A stretch of DNA of 64,000 nucleotides from an uncultured Saprospiraceae bacterium (GTDB taxonomy: Bacteria > Bacteroidota > Bacteroidia > Chitinophagales > Saprospiraceae). Position 1 is the first letter of the stretch; every line of letters begins with the position of its first letter. The stretch is taken from contig CALLAW010000048.1 in assembly GCA_938001865.1 (NCBI GenBank), forward strand, positions 1 to 64,000. The letters are read 5' to 3'. The position numbers and the translations under genes were made by a program. The notes under the pieces were generated by a model. That model had not been told where the DNA came from. It saw only the letters and a list, made by a program, of their open reading frames with translations, and ran no database searches. Shown here one piece after another: positions 9,471 through 19,891 of the stretch.

Positions 9471-10631
9471 TTAGAGCGATGTGTCATTATTCAAGCTCCA
9501 ATCATATGTCATGTAAACAATGTTTTCTATTGGAGGTTGTCTAGATGCTAAATATTTATTGATAAAAGTCGCTACATCACCAAAATCTTCTGCATACCAG
9601 TCAAATATTTTGGATACTTCCGCTGGTTTGTTGGAAAGTTTATTGTATTTGCTATTATTGATAAAAGCTGTAGTATACTGATCTAAGAGAGTCTCTAGGT
9701 TGTCCTTAGTGTATGCGGTATTAGCTAGAGGAGGACAAGACTTAGCAGCACAGTTGACTGCAAAGTGTATTCTTGGCTCTTTGAATCTAGGTCTGATGAT
9801 CTCATTTTCTATGGCATTGAGTGATAGCATCTGACCATCTAACTCTATCCACTTATGATCCCAAGGCTTACCTCCATAGAGGTCTGTAATCGAGCTTACA
9901 GGATAGTTATCAATGATGAGTTTGATCGTATACGCATTATATGCATTGATCCAATAGGCTAATTTCTCAGCTTTGGACCAGTCAGACTGAGGTGGAAAAC
10001 TCTGGAGATCAGCAAGATACTTATCCAATCTCTTCACATCCGCTTTGATCCCTTTGTAGTCAACTCCGCCTTCTGTATTGACAGAGTTCTTGAGGATATA
10101 GTCAAAGTACTTGTGCATCGGTCGCGACTGTGCCCGCCTACCTGACTTCTCAGATTGCGTTGGTTCTGTGTCGGTAGTAACACTCTTAGCCGTATTGACT
10201 TCCGTTGGCTTATCAGGATTGACAGCTGTCGTACTCTGCTCTTTAAGAGACGACTGAGTAGATCGAGAGTTACTTGAGGCGGAATTCCCTTTCTGTACGT
10301 TGATCTGATCGTCAGCTTGCACAGCTGTATTCGCTTTGGTTGCTGTAGAAGTGTGAGACGAAGTTACATTTGACTTCTGCGCTGTTTTGATCTTGATGTT
10401 ATCACTACTAGTGGAAGATTTGATAATTTGCTTTTTTTTAGACAAATTGCCTTCCTGAGACACATCAGTTTTCGCCACTGGCTCACTAGAGATAGCATTC
10501 TGATTGCTTTGCTTATCATTTACCTGAGAGTGAGTCTGTTGTGTAGACTTTTGGCTCTCTTTACCTTTATTTGCACAAGCAGTTAACATCAGTATTGACC
10601 AGATTATGGTCAGGATTGTAATTCCTCTCAT
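9471..10631 (-). CDS. DUF547 domain-containing lipoprotein
   Basis: Lipobox (LTACANKG), S/T/Q-rich linker, then KLAYWINAYNAYTIKLIIDNYPVSSI...RIHFAVNCAAKSCPPL typical of DUF547. Confidence 0.88.
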   Translation of the reverse strand: MRGITILTIIWSILMLTACANKGKESQKSTQQTHSQVNDKQSNQNAISSEPVAKTDVSQEGNLSKKKQIIKSSTSSDNIKIKTAQKSNVTSSHTSTATKANTAVQADDQINVQKGNSASSNSRSTQSSLKEQSTTAVNPDKPTEVNTAKSVTTDTEPTQSEKSGRRAQSRPMHKYFDYILKNSVNTEGGVDYKGIKADVKRLDKYLADLQSFPPQSDWSKAEKLAYWINAYNAYTIKLIIDNYPVSSITDLYGGKPWDHKWIELDGQMLSLNAIENEIIRPRFKEPRIHFAVNCAAKSCPPLANTAYTKDNLETLLDQYTTAFINNSKYNKLSNKPAEVSKIFDWYAEDFGDVATFINKYLASRQPPIENIVYMTYDWSLNNDTSL

Positions 10632-10636
10632 TGTAA

Positions 10637-13600
10637 TTAAAGTTTAATAATACTCGTCATTCCGAGGTGATTCTCTCCTTGGATTTTAATAAAATATTTG
10701 CCTGCTGGTCGGTCCATCAATGAGACCATCGATTGGTAGACTCCGCTAAATTGATTAGCATGTTGCTGTTGGATAAGCCTGCCTGAACTATCTAATACTT
10801 GCAGAGTAATCGACTTACCTAAGTCTTGACCATGTACTGCGATATTAAACAAGGCTGTACTTGGATTGGGAGACACTTTGATCGCAGTAGAGATGATTGA
10901 TTCATCATTGGATAAGATACTCTCAACAATTGCTACAGATTCATACATACATTCGCCACTAGCATCAACTACGACTACTGGATATTCGCCAGCTGTAAGA
11001 TTGGTGAAGAGAGGGTCATCTTGAAACGTCAATCCTCCATCTATACTGTAGGTATACGGAGCCTGGCCATTGGACGCTGAGATGAGTATCGATCCTGACT
11101 GATCATTTGTGTTTTCGACGACAAGATCAACATTCAAGATACACCCTCCACTATCAGGACAGAAGCTCAATTGGATGAAACTCCCAAAATCTGCTTGGTC
11201 CGAAAGAATCGTCTCCCCTCCATCATATGAGAGTGTGTATGTACCTAATCCAAATGAACAACAGAACCCATCGTTGTAACTATCTCTCAGGATAAGGAGA
11301 TAGCATTTCTCAGCAGAGAGACACATATTGAGTCGAAACTCTTCCTCGTTCATTCCAAAATCTCCTTCGTAGATCGTTGAGAAAGCTGAAATATCAAAGA
11401 TCTCATAACTTACCTCCTCAGAGTAATCATCAAATACGAGGTGCATCTCCACATTGACACTATTCTCATCAATCACGGTATTGACAGTTGTGGTATTATC
11501 AGCTGCATTGAAGTCAACTATAGCACCTGTATGCAGCACTTCTATTGTATACTCTAGATTACCAGAAGCATTGATATTGACAGGAATCACCATCTCTCTT
11601 GTCTCACCGCTCAATAGTGTGGTAGTGATATCCATCGTAGCTACGACTCCGCTCTGATCACTCACCTCTATGACAGCTCCATCAACATCCAAAAATCCAT
11701 TATTAGACACCACGGCAGTGATCTGATTGTCACCTAGACACACTTGATCATTGATCATCGCTATGACACTCAGGTCATATGATGGCAAGTGTCTTATCTC
11801 TTCTAGCCTTGTATTATTGATCGGATTAGTATCTGCTGGATGGCTCACGACTGCCTCAATGTTATAGGTATCAAATGCAGACAGATCAGCAGGCACTGAA
11901 AATGTATGGTTGACTACGCCTAATGGTTCAATGTTACCATCTAGTTGGTCAGTGACTATCTCTACTCCATTTACCATGAGTGATACTGATGGACTCTCCA
12001 TCGCTGATACACCTACATTAGCAATGGTTATCTCTACAGCCTCGGACATTGTCAACTGATCACTCGTCTGTGGATTGTCGATACTGGTCACTGCCAGATC
12101 AAATGTATCTCTGGAAAGCTCAAATGCTGCTATCCGTGTATTGGTCGTATTAGATCCAGCATACTCTCCGGTAAACCAAAATGTCGTACCATTCGTCGGA
12201 TCGATACTCATCTGTGTATAGTCACCAAATCTACCGGCAGCGTTAATAGTGCTAAATCCATCCGTAAGTGTTGTCTCAGGTATTGTCATTTGGCCTAGAG
12301 GGTCACCATTCCTACGTCCTGTATATCTCAGTCCAGCGAAATCATTGAATCCACTAACAGAGTATGCCATTCCTATATTTTGGAATTTGTCTATTGCAAT
12401 TCCTGCCATCCATCGGTGAAGATCATCGTCAGGGGCAAAGGTACCCTCTTGGTAGACGAACCAATCTTCTTCTTCCGTCCTCCGCAGTTCTGTCCATCTC
12501 ACTCCTGCGACATTGTCTCCATCAGTAACATCAGTAACGAATGTAAATACAATCGTCTCATGTGTCTCAAATCTCCTGTAATGTGGGACATTGAGGATTA
12601 ACTCTGGCAGACCATCTAGACCTCCACCTCCACGCTGTGGGATACACGAAAATCCAACACCTGTGGCAGCACATGGATAACTATCATATGGACTCAGAGG
12701 AATAAATGACTCATCTACAGTTGTATTTGCTTCATTCTCCATATCGACATTAAACTTCATCAGTCGCAGACCATCTTGAGTAGCATTGCCCCAGCTACTA
12801 TCATCTAAGAGAAGTACTATCGGGCTGTCTTCGAGTGGTTCGAGGAGTCCATTCCAATCTACGGGTGTGCTCACGAGGAAGCTCTGCTCAGGGTTAGCTC
12901 CGACAATCTCTACTCTCTGCATTGCTACATCATCTGCTCCTGACATCAACGCTGCTCTATCTATGAAGTATTGGTGTAATCTCCCTGCACCCGAGCCAGT
13001 CTCATTAGACGTCACGACGAGGTGATTATTCCAGATTCCATATTTAGGATAATCAGGAAATCTTGGAGCAGAAAATCTATAGACATGATAGGATCCAAAT
13101 GGGTCTGACTCCACTGAGACTGCGATGAGTAAGTCAGTAGGACCAGTGAACTCTGTGATAATCCACTGACTCGTCTGTTCGTCATAGAGGACAATAGGAT
13201 CACCAAGTGAGGTAACACCGCCTAGTGAAGACCAGAGTGTATTCGCTGCAAAAGTTGTCTCCATCTCTCCTTCCTTGTTGAAGATAGCAATCTCCGTAGA
13301 GTTGACTGCTTGTACATAATACTCTAGGCCTATATCACCTGATGGATCAGTTGGCGATCTACCATCTGTGATACCATCAACATTGACTAGAGGCACTGTT
13401 GGGTCCATCCGCTGGGCTACGATCTCAGTTTGTCTGATCTTATCGGGCCCTTGGTGCTCGAGTTCTGGCTTTACGACCTTAGTCTTACTCCTTCCTTTGA
13501 AATTGTCTGGGACATGTCTCTTAGACTTCCAGAGATTTCTTTTTTCCTTTGATGTTTTATTTTTTCGAGCCAACTCTGTGACCGGGGCAGTGGTCCCAAG

Positions 13601-13729
13601 GTAGATCGCATCAGTACTTGTGACATTCACTTCTTTGATTAGACTTGGCTGTGTACTCTGTCCCACTGCTGTAAATGCTAGAGTCAGCAGGATGCCGTAT
13701 GTCATTAAGGTGTTTGCTAATTTCATCAT
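10637..13729 (-). CDS. Large secreted protein with CARDB-like regions and T9SS type A sorting domain
   Basis: Signal peptide after an internal Met pair, repeated Ig/CARDB-like segments (VTSIDNPQTSDQLTMSEAVEITIANVG), C-terminal VSPNPSTALFNIAV...GKYFIKIQ sorting domain. Confidence 0.8.
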   Translation of the reverse strand: MMKLANTLMTYGILLTLAFTAVGQSTQPSLIKEVNVTSTDAIYLGTTAPVTELARKNKTSKEKRNLWKSKRHVPDNFKGRSKTKVVKPELEHQGPDKIRQTEIVAQRMDPTVPLVNVDGITDGRSPTDPSGDIGLEYYVQAVNSTEIAIFNKEGEMETTFAANTLWSSLGGVTSLGDPIVLYDEQTSQWIITEFTGPTDLLIAVSVESDPFGSYHVYRFSAPRFPDYPKYGIWNNHLVVTSNETGSGAGRLHQYFIDRAALMSGADDVAMQRVEIVGANPEQSFLVSTPVDWNGLLEPLEDSPIVLLLDDSSWGNATQDGLRLMKFNVDMENEANTTVDESFIPLSPYDSYPCAATGVGFSCIPQRGGGGLDGLPELILNVPHYRRFETHETIVFTFVTDVTDGDNVAGVRWTELRRTEEEDWFVYQEGTFAPDDDLHRWMAGIAIDKFQNIGMAYSVSGFNDFAGLRYTGRRNGDPLGQMTIPETTLTDGFSTINAAGRFGDYTQMSIDPTNGTTFWFTGEYAGSNTTNTRIAAFELSRDTFDLAVTSIDNPQTSDQLTMSEAVEITIANVGVSAMESPSVSLMVNGVEIVTDQLDGNIEPLGVVNHTFSVPADLSAFDTYNIEAVVSHPADTNPINNTRLEEIRHLPSYDLSVIAMINDQVCLGDNQITAVVSNNGFLDVDGAVIEVSDQSGVVATMDITTTLLSGETREMVIPVNINASGNLEYTIEVLHTGAIVDFNAADNTTTVNTVIDENSVNVEMHLVFDDYSEEVSYEIFDISAFSTIYEGDFGMNEEEFRLNMCLSAEKCYLLILRDSYNDGFCCSFGLGTYTLSYDGGETILSDQADFGSFIQLSFCPDSGGCILNVDLVVENTNDQSGSILISASNGQAPYTYSIDGGLTFQDDPLFTNLTAGEYPVVVVDASGECMYESVAIVESILSNDESIISTAIKVSPNPSTALFNIAVHGQDLGKSITLQVLDSSGRLIQQQHANQFSGVYQSMVSLMDRPAGKYFIKIQGENHLGMTSIIKL

Positions 13730-13742
13730 GATATTAGTAGTA

Positions 13743-14105
13743 TTAATTTTTTTTGATAGGGGACGAAGTGCCTTTTTGGGTTGATTTACTTTGAGATGGT
13801 GCATCGAGTTCCTTGCTAGGATTGACAGCCTCTATGATAGATGGATTGTCAAGTAACTCAGAGATGCTCATTGATTCTGTCAGTGTAAGTAGATAGACAT
13901 TTTGTGACTTTGAAGATGGACTCACTTTAGCCACCTTATTTCCAAGAGTGGCTCTTAAGTCTTTCATCGTGTGCCCATCATGCAATGTGACGATATACTG
14001 ATTCTCCATGAACTGAGGAGATTGCTGCTCAACAACCGCGTTGCGATTACAACTTACAAGAAGCAAAAGACTTAAACATAGGATGGTGGTGATTAGTGCT
14101 TTCAT
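13743..14105 (-). CDS. Small lipoprotein resembling subtilisin propeptide / I9 inhibitor fold
   Basis: Lipobox (LLLVSCNRN), then ENQYIVTLHDGHTMKDLRATLGNKVAKVSPSSKSQNVYLLTLTESMSISELLDNPSIIEAVNPSKEL. Confidence 0.55.
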   Translation of the reverse strand: MKALITTILCLSLLLLVSCNRNAVVEQQSPQFMENQYIVTLHDGHTMKDLRATLGNKVAKVSPSSKSQNVYLLTLTESMSISELLDNPSIIEAVNPSKELDAPSQSKSTQKGTSSPIKKN

Positions 14106-14235
14106 ATTTTATTTACTCTATGAAGTGAGAATCAATTGTTGAAGTCTCACTGATAATAACTCTACGCAATACAACTTGGCAAAGTTGCTTTCTTCAATGT
14201 GTATTCTGATAAAGATGACACAAACTCACTGGATA

Positions 14236-16497
14236 CTAGAAGGAATAGTCTAATCTTAATGAAGCATTGCGTGGCACCTCTAATCTCGCTGGTCTTCTCA
14301 TAATCTGCAAGTTAAACAGATTATTCCCATGTAACGTAATACTTAGGTGGTCAAACTTTACTCCAAGTCGGCAATCTAACAAATGATAGGCTGTAGAGTT
14401 GCGACTCAGATACCCCTTTAACTCTAAGAAGTCATTAAACTCAAAAAATAAGTTATCAATTGCTACCATCTCTGAGGCATATTGATAACTCACTCCTCCG
14501 ACGAGTTGCCTATAACTTGCTTGGATGTCAATCTTAGCATTGTGCCGTGTCCGATACTTAAGGATATTCTCTGTACTCGTGCTGGTTGCTGCTATCTCTG
14601 GTGTGAAGTCTTGATATCGAGGCTCTATAAATACATACCCACCTATAATCCTAATCGGGATACCAAAGAAGTCAGACTCTCCACCGAGCTCCAATTCTAG
14701 TCCCTTGATCTCAGTATCCCCAATATTCTGCGAACTGAAACCAAAGCCACCTTCTTGGAATGCTAATGTGAATTCAGTCATATCTTGATATCTAGAAATA
14801 AATGCTGCAAAATCTATAAATCCTCTCCATCCACCAATCTTTACTCCTTGCTTATATCCTACCTCAGCACTCCACCCTGTCTCAGATCTGAGATCTACAT
14901 TAGGGAAGATGGTAAATGCACCCACTGACGTGGAAATGAACTTCTCAGTAATCGTAGGATATCTATATCCTTGACCGAACGAAAGCCGCATTGCCGAATA
15001 CTCTCCTACTTGATAGTTAGCGCCAGCTCTGAATATTGTCTTAGTCTCTGACTCTCTCCCCTCATTGGGGACAGTGATACTGCCGAGCTGTGGCGGAGCT
15101 TGTAAGAGGTTATACTCAGATCTCAATCCTATACTCACTCGGAGCTTATCGCCAAAGTGCTTATCCATCTGAGCATATGCGGCAACATTACGAGCTGTGA
15201 TCAGCGTATCACCGAAGAGCTCACTATCACTATCGACTGCAGACCCAGTCAGTCCAGCAGTCAGTGTTGCATCTATGGCTTGTAACTCTGTGAGATATTG
15301 ATATTCTATTGAGTAGAAATCTGACGTATTAGACCTCATCTCTGTATTGGTATTGGCGACATTGAAGTATCTCGCAAATACCTTGTGTCGATTGCCTTTA
15401 CGATCAAAGTATGTCAATGATGGGTCTACAAAAAATCTTTGACTCTCATTATTGGACAGTGAGTTATTGACATATCCATACTGGCCTGCCGAACTATTGC
15501 GCCAGAGTAAGTGAGAGACATTATTCGTTTTATTGTAAGTTGCCCCGAGTTCTGCAGTCAATCGAGGTGTGAATCGATACTTCAACTTTGCGGAGAGCCT
15601 ACCCCTATTATTGAATGCATCTTCATAGACTTCCTCTGCCCTACTATAGAAGCCATTGACTACCATGTCAAGTGATCCGATTTTCTGCTTATGAAGACCA
15701 GAGATATTCCACTCATATGGGATGAGCTCATCCTTATACCAGTGTGCTGCGTCTACAGCTGGAGCTCCATATGCCCTGTATGACGTACTCAATCGAGTCA
15801 CAGGTACACTCCCTGCCTCGCCAGTCCGGATATTGATGATACCATTGAGGGCAGCAGATCCATACAGTACTGAGGCTGCACCTTTGAGGACTTCCACTTG
15901 TGAGATATTCTCTATAGGGATATCATTCCAGTTGAGACGACCAGCATCCGCCTGTAAGGCTGAGATATTGTCCACGAGTATCAGCACTCTACTCCCAGCA
16001 CCATATGAGTAACCCGACCCTCCTCTTATATTGGCTTGACCATCTTGGATCTGTAGACCAGGCACCTTATCAAGTGCTAGATCTAATGATGGAATATTAG
16101 CATCAGAGAGCAGATCAGGCTTGATGACGCTAATAGATGTCACTGATTGGATGAGTGGGGACTCGTACTTAGTACCAGTGATGACAGCTGCATCCAGGAG
16201 GTACTCACTTGAGGTCATGACGACTGAGATATCTTGATCACTAGAGACTGAGATCTGTACTGATTGATATCCTATATAGGTGATACTCAGATCCAGAAAC
16301 TCTTGATCACTCTGAAGGGTAAATACTCCATAGATGTCAGTAATCACACCATCATCTACAGTAGCTACAGTAGCGCCTATGAGAGGCTCACCAGTAAAGT
16401 CATCTGTAACCTTGCCGGTAAATGTATACTGCTCTTGTGCTGAGCAGAATATACTCAGTATGAGACTACAGAAGATTAAGTGAGGTTTGAGATTCAT
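14236..16497 (-). CDS. TonB-dependent receptor with carboxypeptidase-regulatory-like N-terminal domain
   Basis: GKVTDDFTGEPLIGATVATVDDGVITDIYGVFTL; plug domain IRGGSGYSYGAGSRVLILVDN, EVLKGAASVLYGSAALNGIINI; beta-barrel C-terminus. Confidence 0.92.
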   Translation of the reverse strand: MNLKPHLIFCSLILSIFCSAQEQYTFTGKVTDDFTGEPLIGATVATVDDGVITDIYGVFTLQSDQEFLDLSITYIGYQSVQISVSSDQDISVVMTSSEYLLDAAVITGTKYESPLIQSVTSISVIKPDLLSDANIPSLDLALDKVPGLQIQDGQANIRGGSGYSYGAGSRVLILVDNISALQADAGRLNWNDIPIENISQVEVLKGAASVLYGSAALNGIINIRTGEAGSVPVTRLSTSYRAYGAPAVDAAHWYKDELIPYEWNISGLHKQKIGSLDMVVNGFYSRAEEVYEDAFNNRGRLSAKLKYRFTPRLTAELGATYNKTNNVSHLLWRNSSAGQYGYVNNSLSNNESQRFFVDPSLTYFDRKGNRHKVFARYFNVANTNTEMRSNTSDFYSIEYQYLTELQAIDATLTAGLTGSAVDSDSELFGDTLITARNVAAYAQMDKHFGDKLRVSIGLRSEYNLLQAPPQLGSITVPNEGRESETKTIFRAGANYQVGEYSAMRLSFGQGYRYPTITEKFISTSVGAFTIFPNVDLRSETGWSAEVGYKQGVKIGGWRGFIDFAAFISRYQDMTEFTLAFQEGGFGFSSQNIGDTEIKGLELELGGESDFFGIPIRIIGGYVFIEPRYQDFTPEIAATSTSTENILKYRTRHNAKIDIQASYRQLVGGVSYQYASEMVAIDNLFFEFNDFLELKGYLSRNSTAYHLLDCRLGVKFDHLSITLHGNNLFNLQIMRRPARLEVPRNASLRLDYSF

Positions 16498-16989
16498 ATC
16501 CGAGGAATTACCAATGCGTAATCAGATTCAATTATCTATGAGGTCGTAAGATACCAATGTATCACTTAATCTTTAAGTATTACACAGTTTTGCTCAGCAA
16601 AATCTATCATTCCATATCTTATCATATGATTTGAATAATGCAATGGCCAAATAGAATAAGAGTGCTAGATGCTCTGCATAGTAGTGAGACTATCACTCTC
16701 TACTCAGATTGTCCAATAGATTACATCACTGTAGGCCTACTCTCTTTGTATCAGATCTGATCCAATACACGTCAATGGAATCAGGAGTACATGTCATGAG
16801 AGTAGCTATCCTTATGAGGGGGGGCAATCCAGCAAGACTACAACTCTAGATTACTTAGCACAATTAAAAAATATCGAAAACTCTAAACTCGGAATCGTGA
16901 GTAACAGACACTCCAACTGATCGTGTGACCTCACTCGGAGTGCAGCATCAGAGCTGATTATGGCAATGCTGATTTACTCAGATGTGTCT

Positions 16990-17448
16990 CTATATCTGCT
17001 TGATCATATCGAGGTCCAACCACTTCTCCTCTGCCGTACTGACAGACCAGAAGTCGAAGAATCCACCTGAAGCCTTAGCAACGTGCTTAGCAAAACTAAT
17101 ATAACTAAGATAGAGCTCCTGAGCAATATTAGTCTCTAACAGCGGGAGTATCGCATTGACTTCTGCGATTTTTTCGACAAGGACATTAGATCTGTCCTCT
17201 ACGAGCCCAGGCAGTGCCTCTAACTCAGACTCGAGTACTTCTGTAAAGTCTTTACCTACTTCTCTATAGAATCCATGGAGTGTATCGGAGTTAGCATAAG
17301 TCCTAATCTTTGCTAACTTTTTTGCCCAATCTTTCTCTTCCTTATTGAGATTGCCATCGGCCCCACCGATAAGGATAGTGATCCTTGCGATAGTACTCGT
17401 AAGTGTTTTGAATTGTTCTTCGCTGATAGTATGAAAATGCTCAATCAT
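16990..17448 (-). CDS. Hypothetical protein, possibly TerB-like
   Basis: ITILIGGADGNLNKEEKDWAKKLAKIR resembles the TerB-type N-terminal acidic helical motif. Confidence 0.5.
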   Translation of the reverse strand: MIEHFHTISEEQFKTLTSTIARITILIGGADGNLNKEEKDWAKKLAKIRTYANSDTLHGFYREVGKDFTEVLESELEALPGLVEDRSNVLVEKIAEVNAILPLLETNIAQELYLSYISFAKHVAKASGGFFDFWSVSTAEEKWLDLDMIKQI

Positions 17449-17515
17449 GAGGTGAGGATATTTTTAAGATTAGGGGTTATAATTTGGCGCAAATATAATC
17501 CAATCCCACTTATTA

Positions 17516-19798
17516 CTAAAAAATTAATTTTGCTCCGAGACTTGGAATGATTGGCAGCTGATCAACTCTCTCATATCGGAGTCTATCAAAGTAGAAGATA
17601 TTATTCCTATTGGCTATATTGGTGACACTAAAGTTAGTCTCCAAAGTTGCCCAACTTGTAATCTTCCACTTCTTAGTCACAGAAGCATCTATCCGATGAT
17701 AATTGGGCAATCTTCCTCCATTCCTTTGTTCGTCATAGATGATGTTGATGTTTTCATCATTGGAGGTAAGGATATCTGTATCTACTCCATCGTCAAACAC
17801 TACACTCTCGTAGAATCCTTGTGTGAGGGTAAATGGAAATCCAGAACCAAAATTATACCTCAAACTCGCGGAAAAATCTCCTTTCTCGTCAAAGTTATAT
17901 GATGCCAATACATTCATATTGTGTCGTCTATCAAAGAGAGTTGGATACTCTTGCTCGCCATCAAATCTATTGGCAAATCCATACGAGTACGTCCCCCAGA
18001 GATACCACTTGGGGTGATTATACTTCGCTGAGAAGTCTACACCATAAGCGTCACCTACCTCTGTTACGAAGTTCGCTTCTTCACGACTTATCTTATTCCT
18101 GTTGACAACGATGAGTTGTGTAAAGTCTTTGAAGTATCCCTCTACATTGAGTGTCAACTTATCTGTAAGGTCAAACTCTACACCACCCACTACATGATTA
18201 GAAAACTGCAATCTACTCCCTGCTCGCTGTCCATCAAATGTCGTAATCTCACTCTGCGGTCCTGAGAGAAATCCGTTGAATAGACTGATTACGTCTCTCT
18301 CATTATTCGTAGCGAGAAGATTCTGACTGTAGAGACCACCTGCTGCTTTGATTCTGACATTATCAGTGAGATTGAGCTTGAGTCCGAGCCTTGGCTCTAT
18401 TGATGGCTCACTCACTGCTGCATAATACTGGAATCTCACAGATGGCTCTATGACCAATCGATTCCATGATTTCCTGAACTTGAGATAGGCAGAGAGCTCA
18501 CTACTACTCTGAAATTGACTCAGATTGATCCCAAATTGATTGGTGAAATCGAAGTCAGTTCTCACTGATTTGAGCTCGACTCCATAGTCAAACTCGTATG
18601 TATTGGCAAAGAAATTGAAATCTAGCCCCAAAAAGTACTCGTCTATCCCACTCTCTCTTGGCTGACTGTCACCCTCTTTGATCCGAGTATCATAACTTGT
18701 ATAGCCAAACTTACCATTTACAATCAGACTACTACTCTGTGGCAATAAAGTGAAGTTAGCTCCAGCTCCAAGATTAGTCCAGTCAATATTGGCAATCGCA
18801 GGATTGAAGAATGCATCTTGATAGTTAAATCCAAAGAAGTTAAACTTCGATCCATTCGCAGTGTAGAATGACGTCTTAGCATACAGATCAGTGAAGTCAA
18901 ACGGCAATCCCGAATCATCATCTGTAGCATAGGCGTAGAGCAACTTAGAACTCTGATCGATGATTGATTTCTTCGCAGAGACGACAAATGATCCTCCGCT
19001 TCCCTCTTTCTTTCCTTTGAATAGTGGTCCTTCTGCTAATCCTTTGAGCATGAATGGACTCGCTGAGACATGTCCTCCAAAGTTATTCTTATTTCCCTCT
19101 CTGGTCTTGATATCTACTACAGCTGAGATCCTCCCGCCATACTCTGCGTTGAATCCTCCAGTAAGGACATCTGCACTCCTGATGAGATCTGTCTCGAAGA
19201 TCGAAAAGAATCCTATCGAGTGAAACGGGTTGTAGACAGTCATCCCATCGAGTAAGATAAGATTCTGTACAGGTGATCCTCCTCTAATAAAGATCTGACC
19301 TCCTTGATCCCCGGTAGTGACGACACCAGGTAAGACTTGCAAGTATTGGAGTATATCTGGTTCTCCACCGGTACTAGGTAGCGCTTTTATTTGCTTTGCT
19401 GTGACTTTGAGTTTAGAGATTTGGACTTCAGTCCTTGCTTGTTCTTTGGTAGCTGAGATATTGACTACCCCTAGCTCGACTCCTTCTGAGTCAAGGTTGA
19501 TACTTTGATAGACGATACCTTTACCCTTAGAGACCACCTGTACCATCTGGTCTCCATATCCGAGATAGCTCGCTACTAATGTATATGTTCCCGCATCTAG
19601 ATTACTGATAGAGTAGAATCCGTTCTCATCAGTGACAGTACCCTCTCCGAGTTCTTCTATGAGGATACTTCCGTAAAGGATAGGCTCACCTGTCTCCTTG
19701 TCATAGAGGTGTCCTCTGATGATACCGTCCTGAGCTAGTGCTGTGGTCGCTACGAGGACGCAAATCAATAATACAAGTGATCTTAAAACTGAGTGCAT
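17516..19798 (-). CDS. TonB-dependent receptor with carboxypeptidase-regulatory-like domain
   Basis: GHLYDKETGEPILYGSILIEELGEGTVTDENGFYSI; plug IFIRGGSPVQNLILLDGMTVYNPFH, DVLTGGFNAEYGGRISAVVDI. Confidence 0.92.
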   Translation of the reverse strand: MHSVLRSLVLLICVLVATTALAQDGIIRGHLYDKETGEPILYGSILIEELGEGTVTDENGFYSISNLDAGTYTLVASYLGYGDQMVQVVSKGKGIVYQSINLDSEGVELGVVNISATKEQARTEVQISKLKVTAKQIKALPSTGGEPDILQYLQVLPGVVTTGDQGGQIFIRGGSPVQNLILLDGMTVYNPFHSIGFFSIFETDLIRSADVLTGGFNAEYGGRISAVVDIKTREGNKNNFGGHVSASPFMLKGLAEGPLFKGKKEGSGGSFVVSAKKSIIDQSSKLLYAYATDDDSGLPFDFTDLYAKTSFYTANGSKFNFFGFNYQDAFFNPAIANIDWTNLGAGANFTLLPQSSSLIVNGKFGYTSYDTRIKEGDSQPRESGIDEYFLGLDFNFFANTYEFDYGVELKSVRTDFDFTNQFGINLSQFQSSSELSAYLKFRKSWNRLVIEPSVRFQYYAAVSEPSIEPRLGLKLNLTDNVRIKAAGGLYSQNLLATNNERDVISLFNGFLSGPQSEITTFDGQRAGSRLQFSNHVVGGVEFDLTDKLTLNVEGYFKDFTQLIVVNRNKISREEANFVTEVGDAYGVDFSAKYNHPKWYLWGTYSYGFANRFDGEQEYPTLFDRRHNMNVLASYNFDEKGDFSASLRYNFGSGFPFTLTQGFYESVVFDDGVDTDILTSNDENINIIYDEQRNGGRLPNYHRIDASVTKKWKITSWATLETNFSVTNIANRNNIFYFDRLRYERVDQLPIIPSLGAKLIF

Positions 19799-19891
19799 AG
19801 GTTATTAGTATTAATTCCGAATAAAGTAATCAATTGGCGATTAGCAAGCTAAGACGCCATATTGGTGGTGCAAAAGTACATACAATTCCTC

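Noticed and set aside
16818-16824. G7 homopolymer as a possible phase-variation tract
   Set aside because: It is over 300 bp from the nearest start codon, short, and not inside a gene or an apparent promoter spacer.
16498-16989. Roughly 490-bp intergenic region upstream of the 14236-16497 TonB receptor, checked for a cobalamin or TPP riboswitch
   Set aside because: No B12-box-like or TPP-like conserved core was visible on the minus strand; only weak scattered dyads.
18724-18987. 87-aa same-strand alternative-frame ORF inside the TonB receptor
   Set aside because: Out-of-frame overlap with a conserved receptor and low-complexity S/R/L composition.
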